A stretch of DNA of 43,592 bases, taken from positions 1 through 43,592 of the forward strand of contig NZ_JANZKP010000029.1 in assembly GCF_025642745.1 (NCBI RefSeq), written 5' to 3'. A model generated the notes under the pieces. The model saw only the letters and a list, made by a program, of their open reading frames with translations. It was not told where the DNA came from and searched no databases. Source of the DNA: Cellulomonas sp. RIT-PI-Y (GTDB lineage Bacteria; Actinomycetota; Actinomycetes; Actinomycetales; Cellulomonadaceae). Each line of letters starts with the position of its first letter. The stretch's first letter is position 1. Below are positions 9,080 to 17,312 of the stretch, one piece after another. The position numbers were made by a program, and so were the translations under genes.

Positions 9080-9541
9080 TCAGCCGACGGTCAGCAGCGG
9101 ATCGCCGGGGAGGATCGCCGTCCCGGGCACGGCCAGCCGCTCGATCGTCGAGGGGTCCGCGTCCAGCGCGATCACCGGGCAGACCGCCGGGCGGCCGGAG
9201 GCGGTGACGGCGGCCGGGTCCCACTCGACCAGCAGCTGACCCGGCTCGACCCGGTCCTGCTCGGTGGCGTGCAGGGTGAACCCCTCCCCGCCGAGCTGCA
9301 CGGTGTTGATCCCCAGGTGCACCAGGACGCCCTTGCCGTCGTCGGTGGCCAGCACGAAGGCGTGCGGGTGCATCTTGACCACGGTCCCGGCGACCGGCGC
9401 CAGCACCCGGCCTCCCTCGGTGGGGTGCGGCTCGATGGCCAGACCCGGGCCGACGATCTCCTGGGCGAACACCGGGTCGTCGACGTCCTGGAGCGCGACG
9501 ACGGTGCCGGCCACCGGGGCCAGCACCGAGAGCGCCGCCAT
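9080..9541 (-). CDS. crr: PTS EIIA, glucose family (Crr-like)
   Basis: Soluble phosphocarrier of the sugar phosphotransferase system, 153 residues. It accepts phosphate from HPr on H75 in GVLVHLGINTV; H60 (MHPHAF) is the second active-site histidine. The N-terminus has a duplicated-looking APVAGTVV motif (9-16 and 49-56) typical of EIIA-Glc folds. Its ATG overlaps the stop of the EIIB gene by one base (TGATG), so the genes are coupled. With two EIIB genes and the divergent EIIC it completes a GlcNAc/glucose-type enzyme II split into separate proteins; EI and HPr are not in the window. Confidence 0.93.
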   Translation of the reverse strand: MAALSVLAPVAGTVVALQDVDDPVFAQEIVGPGLAIEPHPTEGGRVLAPVAGTVVKMHPHAFVLATDDGKGVLVHLGINTVQLGGEGFTLHATEQDRVEPGQLLVEWDPAAVTASGRPAVCPVIALDADPSTIERLAVPGTAILPGDPLLTVG

Positions 9542-9771
9542 CAGCGCAGGTCCTCGATGTCCGAGGCCAGGGTGTCCGCCTCGGGGCCGACGATCACCTG
9601 CACGCCGTCACCGCCGAAGACGACCGCGATCGCCCCTGCGGCCTTGAGCCCGGCCTCGTCGACCTGCCCCGGGTCGTTGACCTCCACCCGCAGTCGGGTG
9701 ATGCACGGCTCGAGGTCGACGATGTTGTCGTCGCCGCCGAGCGCGGCGAGGATCTGGGCTGCCTTGCTCAT
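9541..9771 (-). CDS. nagF: PTS EIIB, glucose/GlcNAc family (copy 1)
   Basis: Small cytoplasmic phosphotransfer protein of 76 residues with phosphorylated cysteine C23 in LEPCITRLRVEV. It takes phosphate from EIIA and passes it to sugar bound in EIIC. Clear Shine-Dalgarno aaggag upstream of ATG 9771. Located between EIIB copy 2 (28-base gap) and crr (1-base overlap). The C-terminal VQVIVGPEADTLASDIEDL is nearly repeated in copy 2, so the two are tandem paralogs. Symbol by analogy with Streptomyces; which copy works with the EIIC is not determinable here. Confidence 0.9.
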   Translation of the reverse strand: MSKAAQILAALGGDDNIVDLEPCITRLRVEVNDPGQVDEAGLKAAGAIAVVFGGDGVQVIVGPEADTLASDIEDLR

Positions 9772-9799
9772 GGTGTCTCCTTCGTGGGTGGTGCAGGTT

Positions 9800-10066
9800 C
9801 TAGAGCAGGTCGTCCAGGTCGGACGCCAGGGTGTCGACCTGGGGGCCGACCACCACCTGGACCACCCGTCCCTGGGTCATCACGCCGAAGGTGCCGGCGG
9901 CTCGCAGGCCGGGCACGTCCACCAGCGCGGGGTCGGTGACCAGACAGCGCAGCCGGGTGGTGCACGGCTCGATCTCCACGATGTTCGCCACCCCGCCGAG
10001 TCCGGCGAGGATGGCGGCGGCCTGGCCGCCGGGCGCGGGAGCGACCCGGAGTCGACGGCTGTTCAT
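9800..10066 (-). CDS. PTS EIIB, glucose/GlcNAc family (copy 2)
   Basis: 88-residue second EIIB domain protein. Catalytic cysteine C35 lies in EIEPCTTRLRCLV, and the tail VVQVVVGPQVDTLASDLDDLL mirrors copy 1. It has a 12-residue basic N-terminal extension (MNSRRLRVAPAP). ATG 10066 overlaps the dasR-like stop as ATGA, so it is coupled to the regulator. Compared with copy 1 it has an extra cysteine (C42) and GTFGVMTQGR in place of GAIAVVFGGD, which suggests divergence in partner or sugar specificity (inference). Confidence 0.88.
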   Translation of the reverse strand: MNSRRLRVAPAPGGQAAAILAGLGGVANIVEIEPCTTRLRCLVTDPALVDVPGLRAAGTFGVMTQGRVVQVVVGPQVDTLASDLDDLL

Positions 10067-10818
10067 GCGCTCACCTGTTCGTCGTTGCGCTGTCGGGGGG
10101 TCAGCACCTCGCCGGGGGCACGCAGCGGCACCCAGACGCTGTACCGGTCGCCGCGGTAGGAGGCGGTCGAGTACATGCACGGACCGATGTCGGCGTAGGT
10201 GCGGCGTTCGGCGCGCATCACCACCCGGTTGCCCACCGGCAGGCCGAGCAGCCGGCTCTCGTGCTCGGTCGCCTCGCTGGCGGTCAGGGTGTCCTCGCCC
10301 CAGGACGGTGCGCACCCGGCGCCCCGCAGCGCGGCGTAGACGCTGTCCGGGGTGCCGCCGTCCAGGAGACCGGGCACCAGGGCCACCGGCACCCAGAGCC
10401 GCTCGACGCTCATCGGCAGACCGTCGGCGGTGCGCACCCGCTCCAGGTGGTGCAGGAGATCGCCGGGCGCGATCTGCAGCGCCTCGGCGATCGGCACGGT
10501 GGCGGGCACCCGTCCGGCGAACAGGACCCGGGAGTCGGGCTCCAGGCCGCGCGAGCGCATCTCCTCGCCGAAGGTGGTCAGGCGCATCTCGAAGTCGATG
10601 CGGCGCGGCGCCACGAAGGTGCCCCGGCCCTGCTCGCGGCGCAGCGCGCCCTCGGCCACCAGCGCGTCCACCGCCTGCCGGACGGTCATCCGGGAGACGC
10701 CGAACCGCTCGCACAGCACCCGCTCGGACGGGATCGGATCCCCGACACCCAGCTCGCCGACCAGCTCCGCCAGGTAGGCGCGCACGGTCTCGTGCTTGAA
10801 GCCGGACGGCTGCGTCAT
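10063..10818 (-). CDS. dasR: GntR-family regulator, HutC/DasR type
   Basis: 251-residue regulator: N-terminal winged HTH (about 10-75; SERVLCERFGVSRMTVRQAV) plus a UTRA ligand domain (VRTADGLPMSVERLWVPVAL; later LLGLPVGNRVVMRAERRTY). DasR of Streptomyces responds to glucosamine-6-phosphate and represses GlcNAc PTS genes by binding 16-bp dre sites; three such sites lie directly upstream, and PTS genes sit on both sides, so orthology is likely. ATG 10818 has a gggag ribosome site. Longer in-frame extension upstream runs into the operators and is unlikely. Confidence 0.88.
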   Translation of the reverse strand: MTQPSGFKHETVRAYLAELVGELGVGDPIPSERVLCERFGVSRMTVRQAVDALVAEGALRREQGRGTFVAPRRIDFEMRLTTFGEEMRSRGLEPDSRVLFAGRVPATVPIAEALQIAPGDLLHHLERVRTADGLPMSVERLWVPVALVPGLLDGGTPDSVYAALRGAGCAPSWGEDTLTASEATEHESRLLGLPVGNRVVMRAERRTYADIGPCMYSTASYRGDRYSVWVPLRAPGEVLTPRQRNDEQVSA

Positions 10819-10841
10819 CGCGAGTGCTCCCGTCGTGCCGG

Positions 10842-10900
10842 AGTGGTCTTGACACATCCTGCTGGTCCAGACCACTCTGGCGCAACTGGTCCAGACAAGT
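10842..10900. promoter_or_regulatory. three dre-like operators between dasR-like gene and EIIC
   Basis: Known DasR sites follow A(G/C)TGGTCTAGACCA(G/C)T. Here: agtggtcttgacacat (10842-10857), gctggtccagaccact (10861-10876, the best palindrome) and actggtccagacaagt (10885-10900). They fill the divergent promoter region, so one regulator can control its own operon and the permease. The sequence match is direct; binding is inferred. Confidence 0.85.
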
Positions 10901-10947
10901 TACCCGCGTCACACCGTGAGCGCACAGCGCACGCAACGAGGAGTGCC

Positions 10948-12276
10948 ATGACCACCACCACACCAGACGTGAAGCGCAAGCGCGGGTTCCCCGGCTTCGC
11001 CCAGCTCCAGCGGATCGGCCGCTCGCTGATGCTGCCGATCGCCTCCCTGCCCGCCGCGGCCCTGCTGCTGCGCCTGGGACAGCCCGACATGCTCGGCGCC
11101 GACGGCGTCGCCGGATCCTGGTCCTGGGTCCAGCCGGTCGCCGACGTGTTCGCCGCGGCCGGCAACGCGCTGATCGGCAACCTGCCGATTCTGTTCGCGC
11201 TGGGTGTCGCCATCGGCTACGCCCGCAAGTCCGACGGCTCCACCGGCCTGGCCGCCCTGGTCGGCTACCTGGTGTTCAAGGGCGTCACCGACGCGCTGTC
11301 GCCGACCATCCTCGGTGCGGCCGCGGAGGGCGAGACCCAGGAGCTGATCAACTACGGCGTCCTCGGCGGCATCGTGATCGGCCTGACCGCCGCCCTGCTG
11401 TTCCAGAAGTACTCCCGGATCAAGCTGCCCGCCTATCTCGCGTTCTTCGGCGGGCGCCGGTTCGTGCCGATCGTCACCGCGGGGGCCGCGGTCATCATCG
11501 GCGTGGTCTTCGCCCTGATCTACCCATGGTTCAACAGCGGCTTCAACGCCGTCGGCGAGTGGGTGACCGGCTCCGCCGTGCTCGGCGGCTTCATCTTCGG
11601 CACCCTGAACCGCCTGCTGCTGCCCTTCGGCCTGCACCACCTGCTGAACTCGCTGCCCTGGTTCCAGTTCGGCGAGTACACCAACGCGGCGGGCGTGGTC
11701 GCTCACGGCGACATCCCGCGCTTCCTGGCGGGCGACCCGACCGCGGGCACCTTCACCACCGGATTCTTCCCGATCATGATGTTCGCACTGCCCGCCGCGG
11801 CGCTGGCCATCGTGCACACCGCCAAGAAGAAGAACCGCAAGGTGATCGCGGGTGTCATGGGCTCGGCGGCGCTGGTCGCGTTCGTCACCGGGGTGACCGA
11901 GCCGCTGGAGTTCAGCTTCGTCTACGTCGCCTACCCGCTGTACGCGATCCACGCCGTGCTGACCGGCACGTCGCTGGCCCTGGTCAACGCGCTGGGGATC
12001 CGGGACGGCTTCGGCTTCTCCGCCGGGGCGATCGACTACGTGCTGAACTTCCGGATCGCGGAGCAGCCGCTCTGGCTGATCGCGATCGGGCTCGGCTACG
12101 CGCTCGTGTACTACTTCCTGTTCCGCTGGGCGATCGTCCGGTTCAACATGAAGACGCCCGGCCGCGAGGACGACCCGGCCACCGAGGTGGCCGACGAGCA
12201 GCGGGTGGAGACCGCGGCCGCGGTCTCCGGGGACACCGGCGTCAGCGGGACGACGGTGGTCGAGCCGAAGGGCTGA
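10948..12276 (+). CDS. nagE: PTS EIIC permease, N-acetylglucosamine type
   Basis: 442-residue membrane transporter, the sugar-translocating domain of the Glc/GlcNAc PTS family. Visible: cytoplasmic basic start, GRSLMLPIASLPAAALLLRLG, NLPILFALGVAIGYARKSDG, LLPFGLHHLLNSLPWFQFGEY, FVTGVTEPLEFSFVYVAYPLY (the conserved GITEPLEF-type loop) and a hydrophilic acidic C-terminal tail of about 45 residues. No EIIB or EIIA domain is fused; those are encoded on the opposite strand. A strong ribosome site gaggag (10938-10943) precedes ATG. Expression is probably under DasR control through the adjacent dre sites. GlcNAc is favoured over glucose by the regulator context. Confidence 0.9.
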   Translation: MTTTTPDVKRKRGFPGFAQLQRIGRSLMLPIASLPAAALLLRLGQPDMLGADGVAGSWSWVQPVADVFAAAGNALIGNLPILFALGVAIGYARKSDGSTGLAALVGYLVFKGVTDALSPTILGAAAEGETQELINYGVLGGIVIGLTAALLFQKYSRIKLPAYLAFFGGRRFVPIVTAGAAVIIGVVFALIYPWFNSGFNAVGEWVTGSAVLGGFIFGTLNRLLLPFGLHHLLNSLPWFQFGEYTNAAGVVAHGDIPRFLAGDPTAGTFTTGFFPIMMFALPAAALAIVHTAKKKNRKVIAGVMGSAALVAFVTGVTEPLEFSFVYVAYPLYAIHAVLTGTSLALVNALGIRDGFGFSAGAIDYVLNFRIAEQPLWLIAIGLGYALVYYFLFRWAIVRFNMKTPGREDDPATEVADEQRVETAAAVSGDTGVSGTTVVEPKG

Positions 12277-12282
12277 CCCACC

Positions 12283-12319
12283 GATCCGGGCGGGCGTTCA
12301 GCGAGCGCCCGCCCGGATC
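12283..12319. terminator. bidirectional hairpin overlapping the rnhA 3' end
   Basis: A perfect 14-bp stem, gatccgggcgggcg (12283-12296) and cgcccgcccggatc (12306-12319) with a 9-base loop, lies 7 bases after the EIIC stop. Its right half encodes the last residues and stop of the convergent rnhA. A stem usable in both directions fits termination of both genes; no T-tract is present. Confidence 0.65.
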
Positions 12320-12756
12320 CGGTCGACGCCCCTGTTGGCCAGCTGGTCAGCGCGCTCGTTGCCCGGGTCCCCGGCGTGCCCCTTCACCCACTGCCAGCTG
12401 ACCGCGTGCCGGGCGACCTCGGCGTCCAGCTCCTGCCAGAGGTCCTGGTTCTTCACCGGCTTCTTGTCCGCGGTGCGCCAGTCGTTGCGCTTCCAGCCCG
12501 CGATCCACTTGGTCACGCCCTGCATCACGTACTGCGAGTCGACGTGCAGCGTGACCCGGCACGGCGTGTTCAGCGCCCGGAGCCCCTCGATCACCGCGGT
12601 GAGCTCCATCCGGTTGTTGGTGGTCAGCTCCTCACCGCCGAACAGCTCCCGCTCGTGGCTGCCCGACCGCAGCAGCGCACCCCACCCGCCGACGCCGGGG
12701 TTGCCCTTGCAGGCGCCGTCGGTCCACATCTCGACCGTGGGGGTGTCCTCGCTCAT
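12298..12756 (-). CDS. rnhA: ribonuclease HI
   Basis: Degrades the RNA strand of RNA-DNA hybrids; 152 residues, a standard length. The DEDD catalytic set is visible: D13 ([12 protein letters not shown]), E51 (NRMELTAV), D73 (LHVDSQYV) and D137 (GNERADQLA), plus H127 in [11 protein letters not shown] 12756 is chosen since tagggt lies 7 bases upstream (leaderless layout) and the family N-terminus follows; the frame extends 10 residues further without homology. Convergent with the EIIC gene, with its stop inside the shared hairpin. Confidence 0.96.
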   Translation of the reverse strand: MSEDTPTVEMWTDGACKGNPGVGGWGALLRSGSHERELFGGEELTTNNRMELTAVIEGLRALNTPCRVTLHVDSQYVMQGVTKWIAGWKRNDWRTADKKPVKNQDLWQELDAEVARHAVSWQWVKGHAGDPGNERADQLANRGVDRIRAGAR

Positions 12757-12800
12757 GGGCTGCACCCTAATCGCCGTGCCGGGCATGACAGGATCGCTCG

Positions 12801-15356
12801 GTGTCCTCCCTCGCCGATCGCCTCCCCGCCGACCCGACCGACCCCGACGCGTTGTTCGAGGCCTTCGCCGGGTGGGCGGAGGAGCGCGGGCTCGCCCTGT
12901 ACCCGCATCAGGAGGAGGCGATCCTGGAGCTGGTCACGAACCAGCACGTGATCCTGGCCACCCCCACCGGCTCCGGGAAGTCCCTGGTCGCGATCGCCGC
13001 GCACTTCGTGGCCCTGGCGCAGGGCCGGCGCACCTACTACACCGCCCCGCTCAAGGCCCTGGTGTCGGAGAAGTTCTTCGCGCTCGTGGAGGCATTCGGC
13101 TCGGCCAACGTCGGCATGATGACCGGCGATTCCGCGGTGAACCCGGACGCGCCGATCATCTGCTGCACGGCGGAGATCGTGGCCAACCAGGCGCTGCGCC
13201 AGGGGCCGACCGCCGACATCGGCCAGGTCGTGATGGACGAGTTCCACTTCTACGCCGACCCGCAGCGCGGCTGGGCCTGGCAAGTCCCCCTGCTGGAGCT
13301 GCCGCGCACCCAGTTCCTGCTGATGAGCGCGACCCTCGGCGACGTGTCGTTCTTCGTCGACGACCTCGAGCGCCGGACCGGGACCGGCGTCGCGGTGGTC
13401 GCCGGTGCCGAGCGACCGGTGCCGCTGACGTTCTCCTACGTGGTCGAACCGCTGCACGAACTGGTCGAGGAGCTGGTCAGCACCCACCGCTCACCGGTCT
13501 ACATCGTGCACTTCACCCAGAAGGAGGCGGTGGAACGGGCCCAGGCGCTGCTGTCCATGACCCTGACCTCCAAGGAGCAGAAGGCCGCGATCGCCGAGGA
13601 GCTGGGCGACTTCCGGTTCGCCAGCGGATTCGGCCGGACGCTGTCCCGGCTGCTCCGGCACGGCGTCGGCGTGCACCACGCCGGGATGCTGCCCAAGTAC
13701 CGGCGGGTGGTGGAGCGGCTCACCCAGAAGGGGCTGCTCCGGGTGGTCTGCGGCACCGACACCCTGGGCGTCGGGATCAACGTGCCGATCCGCACCGTGC
13801 TGCTCACCAGCCTGGTCAAGTACGACGGCGTGAAGATGCGTCACCTCACCGCCCGCGAGTTCCACCAGATCGCCGGGCGGGCCGGTCGCGCGGGCTACGA
13901 CACCATCGGCGAGGTCCTGGTGCTCGCGCCGGAGCACGTGATCGAGAACCGCCGGGCGCTGGCCAAAGCCGGAGACGACCCGAAGAAGCTGAAGAAGATC
14001 GTCCGCAAGCAGGCCCCCGCCGGATCGGTGAACTGGACCGACAAGACCTTCGAACGCCTGCGCGACGCCGACCCGGAGCCGCTGACCTCCTCGTTCTCGG
14101 TCTCGCACGCCATGGTGCTCAACGTGCTGGCCCGCCCGGAGGGCGACCCGGTCGCGGCCATGCGGCACCTGCTGCTGGACAACCACGAGCCGGAGGCCGC
14201 CCGCGGTCGGCTGGTCCGCCAGGCGATCGCGATCTACCGGTCGCTGCGCACCGCCGGGGTCGTCGAGCGGGTCACCCTGCCGGACGGCCGGCGCTCGGTG
14301 CGGCTGACCCTGGACATCCCGGCGACCTTCGCGCTCAACCAGCCGCTGTCCCCGTTCGCCTACGCCGCCCTCGACCTGCTGGACACCGAGGACCCCGGCT
14401 ACGCGCACGACGTGGTCAGCATCATCGAGGCCACCCTGGACGAGCCGCGCCAGGTGCTCGCCGCCCAGCTGAACAAGGCCAAGGGCGAGGCGGTCGCCCA
14501 GATGAAGGCGGACGGCCTGGAGTACGACCAGCGGATGGCCCTGCTGGAGGAGATCAGCTACCCGCAGCCGCTGGCCGAGCTGCTGACCGCCGCCTTCCTC
14601 ACCTACCGCCGCAGCAACCCGTGGGTCGCCGACCACGAGCTGTCCCCCAAGTCCGTGGTCCGGGACATGCACGAGCGTGCCGCGACCTTCGCCGAGTACG
14701 TCTCGCTCTACCAGCTGGACCGTACCGAGGGCGTGCTGCTGCGCTACCTGGCCGACGCCTTCCGCGCCCTGCGCCAGATCGTGCCCGAGGACGCCCGGAC
14801 CGAGGACCTGCGCGACCTGATCGAGTGGCTGGGCGAACTGGTCCGTGGCACCGACTCCTCGCTGCTGGACGAGTGGGAGCGCCTGGCGCACCCGGAGGAT
14901 CTGGACGACGCCACCGTCACCGAGTCCCGCCCCGAGGACGACGCTCCCCCGCCGATCACCACCAACCGTCGCGCGTTCCGCGCCCTGGTCCGCGGCGCAC
15001 TGTTCCGCCGGGTGGACCTGGCCTCCCGGGAGGAGTACCGCGCGCTGGGCGCCCTCGGTGATCTGGACGCCGAGGACACCCCGTGGGACGAGGACCGCTG
15101 GGGCGACGCCCTCGACCCGTTCTACGACGACCACGACGAGATCCTCACCGGCCCGCCCGCCCGCGGTCCGCAGCTGTTCCAGGTGGACGAGAAGCCCGAG
15201 TCCCACGGTGCGCGGGGCGATCTCTGGACCGTCCGGCAGATCCTGGACGACCCGGAGGGCGACCACGACTGGCGGATCGACGCGCTGGTCGACCTGCCGG
15301 CCTCGGACGCCGCCGGCGAGGTCCGGCTGCGGGTGCTGGCGGTCGGACCGCTCTGA
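12801..15356 (+). CDS. superfamily 2 DEAD/DEAH-like helicase with DUF3516 domain
   Basis: 851-residue ATP-dependent helicase of the Ski2/Mtr4-like group confined largely to actinobacteria. Motifs: Walker [10 protein letters not shown] (53-61), [11 protein letters not shown] (Ia), DEFH (146-149) instead of DEVH/DEAD, SAT (176-178), [18 protein letters not shown] (motif V) and [12 protein letters not shown] (motif VI). The C-terminal half (from about 400) is the DUF3516-type region. Probable role in RNA turnover or unwinding; the substrate is not known. GTG at 12801 follows caggat at -12 to -7; the upstream in-frame sequence has no support. Divergent from rnhA with only 44 bases between. Confidence 0.9.
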   Translation: MSSLADRLPADPTDPDALFEAFAGWAEERGLALYPHQEEAILELVTNQHVILATPTGSGKSLVAIAAHFVALAQGRRTYYTAPLKALVSEKFFALVEAFGSANVGMMTGDSAVNPDAPIICCTAEIVANQALRQGPTADIGQVVMDEFHFYADPQRGWAWQVPLLELPRTQFLLMSATLGDVSFFVDDLERRTGTGVAVVAGAERPVPLTFSYVVEPLHELVEELVSTHRSPVYIVHFTQKEAVERAQALLSMTLTSKEQKAAIAEELGDFRFASGFGRTLSRLLRHGVGVHHAGMLPKYRRVVERLTQKGLLRVVCGTDTLGVGINVPIRTVLLTSLVKYDGVKMRHLTAREFHQIAGRAGRAGYDTIGEVLVLAPEHVIENRRALAKAGDDPKKLKKIVRKQAPAGSVNWTDKTFERLRDADPEPLTSSFSVSHAMVLNVLARPEGDPVAAMRHLLLDNHEPEAARGRLVRQAIAIYRSLRTAGVVERVTLPDGRRSVRLTLDIPATFALNQPLSPFAYAALDLLDTEDPGYAHDVVSIIEATLDEPRQVLAAQLNKAKGEAVAQMKADGLEYDQRMALLEEISYPQPLAELLTAAFLTYRRSNPWVADHELSPKSVVRDMHERAATFAEYVSLYQLDRTEGVLLRYLADAFRALRQIVPEDARTEDLRDLIEWLGELVRGTDSSLLDEWERLAHPEDLDDATVTESRPEDDAPPPITTNRRAFRALVRGALFRRVDLASREEYRALGALGDLDAEDTPWDEDRWGDALDPFYDDHDEILTGPPARGPQLFQVDEKPESHGARGDLWTVRQILDDPEGDHDWRIDALVDLPASDAAGEVRLRVLAVGPL

Positions 15357-15378
15357 CCTGCGGCTACATGCCGCCCAC

Positions 15379-15442
15379 CCTGGCGAGCCTTACCTGAGAT
15401 AGGCCAGGCTCGCCTACGTTTGCGCAGGTCAGGCAAGGTTTT
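15379..15442. promoter_or_regulatory. possible DtxR/IdeR iron boxes, also a hairpin, upstream of the VIT gene
   Basis: Compared with the 19-bp IdeR consensus by eye: box A (15379-15397, minus strand) 12/19, box B (15399-15417, plus) 13/19, and a weaker box C (15424-15442) 10/19. A and B form an imperfect inverted repeat gcgagccttacct / aggccaggctcgc, so the same bases could act as the terminator of the helicase gene. Placement upstream of the -35 of a metal transporter gene favours an operator, but both readings remain possible. Confidence 0.45.
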
Positions 15443-15448
15443 CCTTCG

Positions 15449-15477
15449 GTGACAGCTCGCGATTCGCGGCCTACCGT
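15449..15477 (+). promoter_or_regulatory. promoter of the VIT-family gene
   Basis: gtgaca (15449-15454), 17-base spacer, taccgt (15472-15477), then ATG at 15484, placing the -10 at exactly -12 to -7 from the start codon. The same gtgaca hexamer appears at the ilvB leader promoter. Suggests a leaderless message directly downstream of the possible iron boxes. Confidence 0.65.
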
Positions 15478-15483
15478 GGCGGG

Positions 15484-16080
15484 ATGAGCACCCTGTCCGA
15501 GCACCTGATCGCCCCCGTGCTGTCCCGCCCGTCGGCCCCGACCGTGCCCACGGTCCCGTCGGCGGAACGCCTCAACTGGCTGCGGGCCGGAGTGCTCGGC
15601 GCGAACGACGGCATCGTCTCGGTCGCCGCCACCGTGGTCGGCGTCGCGGGTGCCACCGTGGGCAGCGGCGTGCTGGTGGTCGCCGGGATCGCCGCCCTGG
15701 TCGCCGGGGCGCTGTCGATGGCCGCGGGCGAGTACGTCTCGGTCAGCAGCCAGCGCGACGCCGAGCGGACCATGCGTGCGCACGGCGTCGTGCCGGAGGA
15801 CACCGCGCTGACCAATCCGTGGCACGCCGCGCTCGCCTCGCTGCTGTCCTTCCTGGTCGGTGGCGTGATCCCGCTGCTGGTGGTGCTCGCCCCGCTCGGC
15901 GCCGCCCGGGTGCCCGCCACCTTCGGCGCCGTCGTGCTGGCACTCGTGCTCACCGGCGCCGTGTCCGCCCGGCTCGGCGGCTCCCCCACCGGACGGGCCG
16001 TGCTGCGCAACGTGCTCGGCGGATCGCTGGCCATGGCGATCACCTACGGGATCGGCAGCCTGGTCGGCCTCGCGGTCTGA
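15484..16080 (+). CDS. VIT/Ccc1-family iron or manganese transporter, lacking most of the metal-binding domain
   Basis: 198-residue membrane protein. The N-terminal signature RLNWLRAGVLGANDGIVSVAATVVGVAG and MAAGEYVSVSSQRDAE are typical of VIT1/CCC1 proteins, which export cytosolic Fe2+ or Mn2+ (into vacuoles in eukaryotes). About five membrane segments are visible. Full-length relatives carry a charged helical metal-binding domain of about 60 residues between transmembrane segments 2 and 3. Here only some 17 residues (about 93-109) join QRDAERTM to TNPWHAALASLLSFLVGG. The reading frame is intact, so this is a compact variant, not a frameshift. Possible iron boxes upstream. Confidence 0.88.
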   Translation: MSTLSEHLIAPVLSRPSAPTVPTVPSAERLNWLRAGVLGANDGIVSVAATVVGVAGATVGSGVLVVAGIAALVAGALSMAAGEYVSVSSQRDAERTMRAHGVVPEDTALTNPWHAALASLLSFLVGGVIPLLVVLAPLGAARVPATFGAVVLALVLTGAVSARLGGSPTGRAVLRNVLGGSLAMAITYGIGSLVGLAV

Positions 16081-16107
16081 GCGTGCCGGGCTGACTACGC
16101 TGACGGG

Positions 16108-16605
16108 GTGAGCCGCGCCAAGCACACCCCCTCGGGCACCCCGGCCCTGGTCGCGCTGACCACCGCCGGGGTCGACCACACCGCCCACGCCTACGAGCAC
16201 GACCCGGGCTCGACCCTCGGCTACGGCCTGGAGGCGGCCGCCGTGCTCGGCGTGGAACCCGAGCGGGTGTTCAAGACCCTGATGGCCGACGTCGACGGCA
16301 CGCTCACGGTCGCGGTGGTCCCGGTGACCGGCCGACTCGACCTCAAGGCGCTGGCCCACGCCGTCGGCGGGAAGAAGGCGGCGATGGCCGATCCCGCCGC
16401 CGCGGAACGCGCCACCGGCTACGTGGTCGGCGGCATCTCCCCGCTCGGCCAGAAGTCTCCGCACCCCACCGTGCTGGACGAGACCGTCTGGCTGTTCGAC
16501 ACCGTGCTGGTCTCCGGCGGGCGCCGCGGCCTGGACGTCGAGCTGGCCCCCGGCGACCTGGCGCGGCTCACCGACGCCGTCGTCGCCGCGATCGCCCGGG
16601 ACTGA
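16108..16605 (+). CDS. ybaK: Cys-tRNA(Pro)/Cys-tRNA(Cys) deacylase, YbaK/EbsC family
   Basis: 165-residue editing enzyme that removes cysteine mischarged onto tRNA-Pro. Family features: the YEHDPGSTLGYGLEAAAVLGVEPERVFKTLMADVDG-type start seen as YEHDPGSTLGYGLEAA, then AVVPVTGRLDLKALAHAVGGKKAAM, YVVGGISPLGQK and a terminal SGGRRGLDVELAPGDL. GTG 16108 has tacgct exactly at -12 to -7, so it is probably leaderless. It is followed after 5 bases by yggS in the same direction and likely heads a four-gene transcript. Confidence 0.94.
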   Translation: MSRAKHTPSGTPALVALTTAGVDHTAHAYEHDPGSTLGYGLEAAAVLGVEPERVFKTLMADVDGTLTVAVVPVTGRLDLKALAHAVGGKKAAMADPAAAERATGYVVGGISPLGQKSPHPTVLDETVWLFDTVLVSGGRRGLDVELAPGDLARLTDAVVAAIARD

Positions 16606-16610
16606 GCCCG

Positions 16611-17312
16611 ATGACCCTCGACGCCCGGCTGGCCCGGGTGCGTGCGCGGATCGCCGCAGCCGAGGCCGCCGCCGGTCGCCCGGCCGGGTCGGTCCGCCTG
16701 CTGCTGGCCACCAAGACCCAGGACGCCGCCGCCGTGCGCGCCGCTCTCCAGGCCGACGCTGCCGCCTCCGCCACCACGGCGGGCACCGCCCACCGGGTGC
16801 TGCTGGGCGAGAACCGGGTCCAGGAACTGGTCGCCAAGGCCCCGGAGCTGACCGACCTCGCTCCGGAACTGCACCTGATCGGTCCGTTGCAGTCCAACAA
16901 GATCAACGCCGCCCTGCGCTGGGCCACCTGCGTGCAGAGCGTCGACACCCTCGAGCTCGCCGAGCGTCTCGACCGGCGGTGCGCCGCGATCGACCGCACC
17001 CTGGACGTCATGGTCCAGGTGAACGTCTCCGGCGAATCGACCAAGGGCGGTGTCGCCCCCGAGGACGCGATCGAACTGGCCCGCGCCGTCCGTGCACTGG
17101 ACCGGCTCCGGCTGACCGGGGTCATGACCATCGGCGCGAACAGCCCGGACTCCGCGCTGGTCCGCGCCGGTTTCGCCCGGCTGCGGTCCGTGGCCGCAGA
17201 ACTCGGCACGGTCGAGCTGTCGATGGGGATGAGCCGGGACCTGGAGGCAGCGGTGGCGGAGGGCGCGACGATCGTCCGGGTCGGCACCGCGGTGTTCGGA
17301 GCGCGGGCATGA
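16611..17312 (+). CDS. yggS: PLP homeostasis protein, YggS/PLPBP family
   Basis: 233-residue single-domain TIM barrel that binds pyridoxal phosphate and buffers PLP and amino-acid/keto-acid pools. The PLP lysine is K35 in LLLATKTQ. Other marks: LLGENRVQELVAK, LHLIGPLQSNKIN, VMVQVNVSGESTKGG, LTGVMTIG, LSMGMSRDLEAAVAEGATIVRVGTAVFG. The stop overlaps the next gene as ATGA. Loss of YggS disturbs branched-chain amino acid and PLP metabolism in other bacteria, which suits this neighbourhood. In most actinobacteria yggS lies near ftsZ; that link is not seen here. Confidence 0.93.
   Translation: MTLDARLARVRARIAAAEAAAGRPAGSVRLLLATKTQDAAAVRAALQADAAASATTAGTAHRVLLGENRVQELVAKAPELTDLAPELHLIGPLQSNKINAALRWATCVQSVDTLELAERLDRRCAAIDRTLDVMVQVNVSGESTKGGVAPEDAIELARAVRALDRLRLTGVMTIGANSPDSALVRAGFARLRSVAAELGTVELSMGMSRDLEAAVAEGATIVRVGTAVFGARA

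Noticed and set aside
10067..10963. N-terminal extension of the second EIIB frame
   Set aside because: Overlaps the DasR-like gene in another frame; the EIIB fold starts after ATG 10066.
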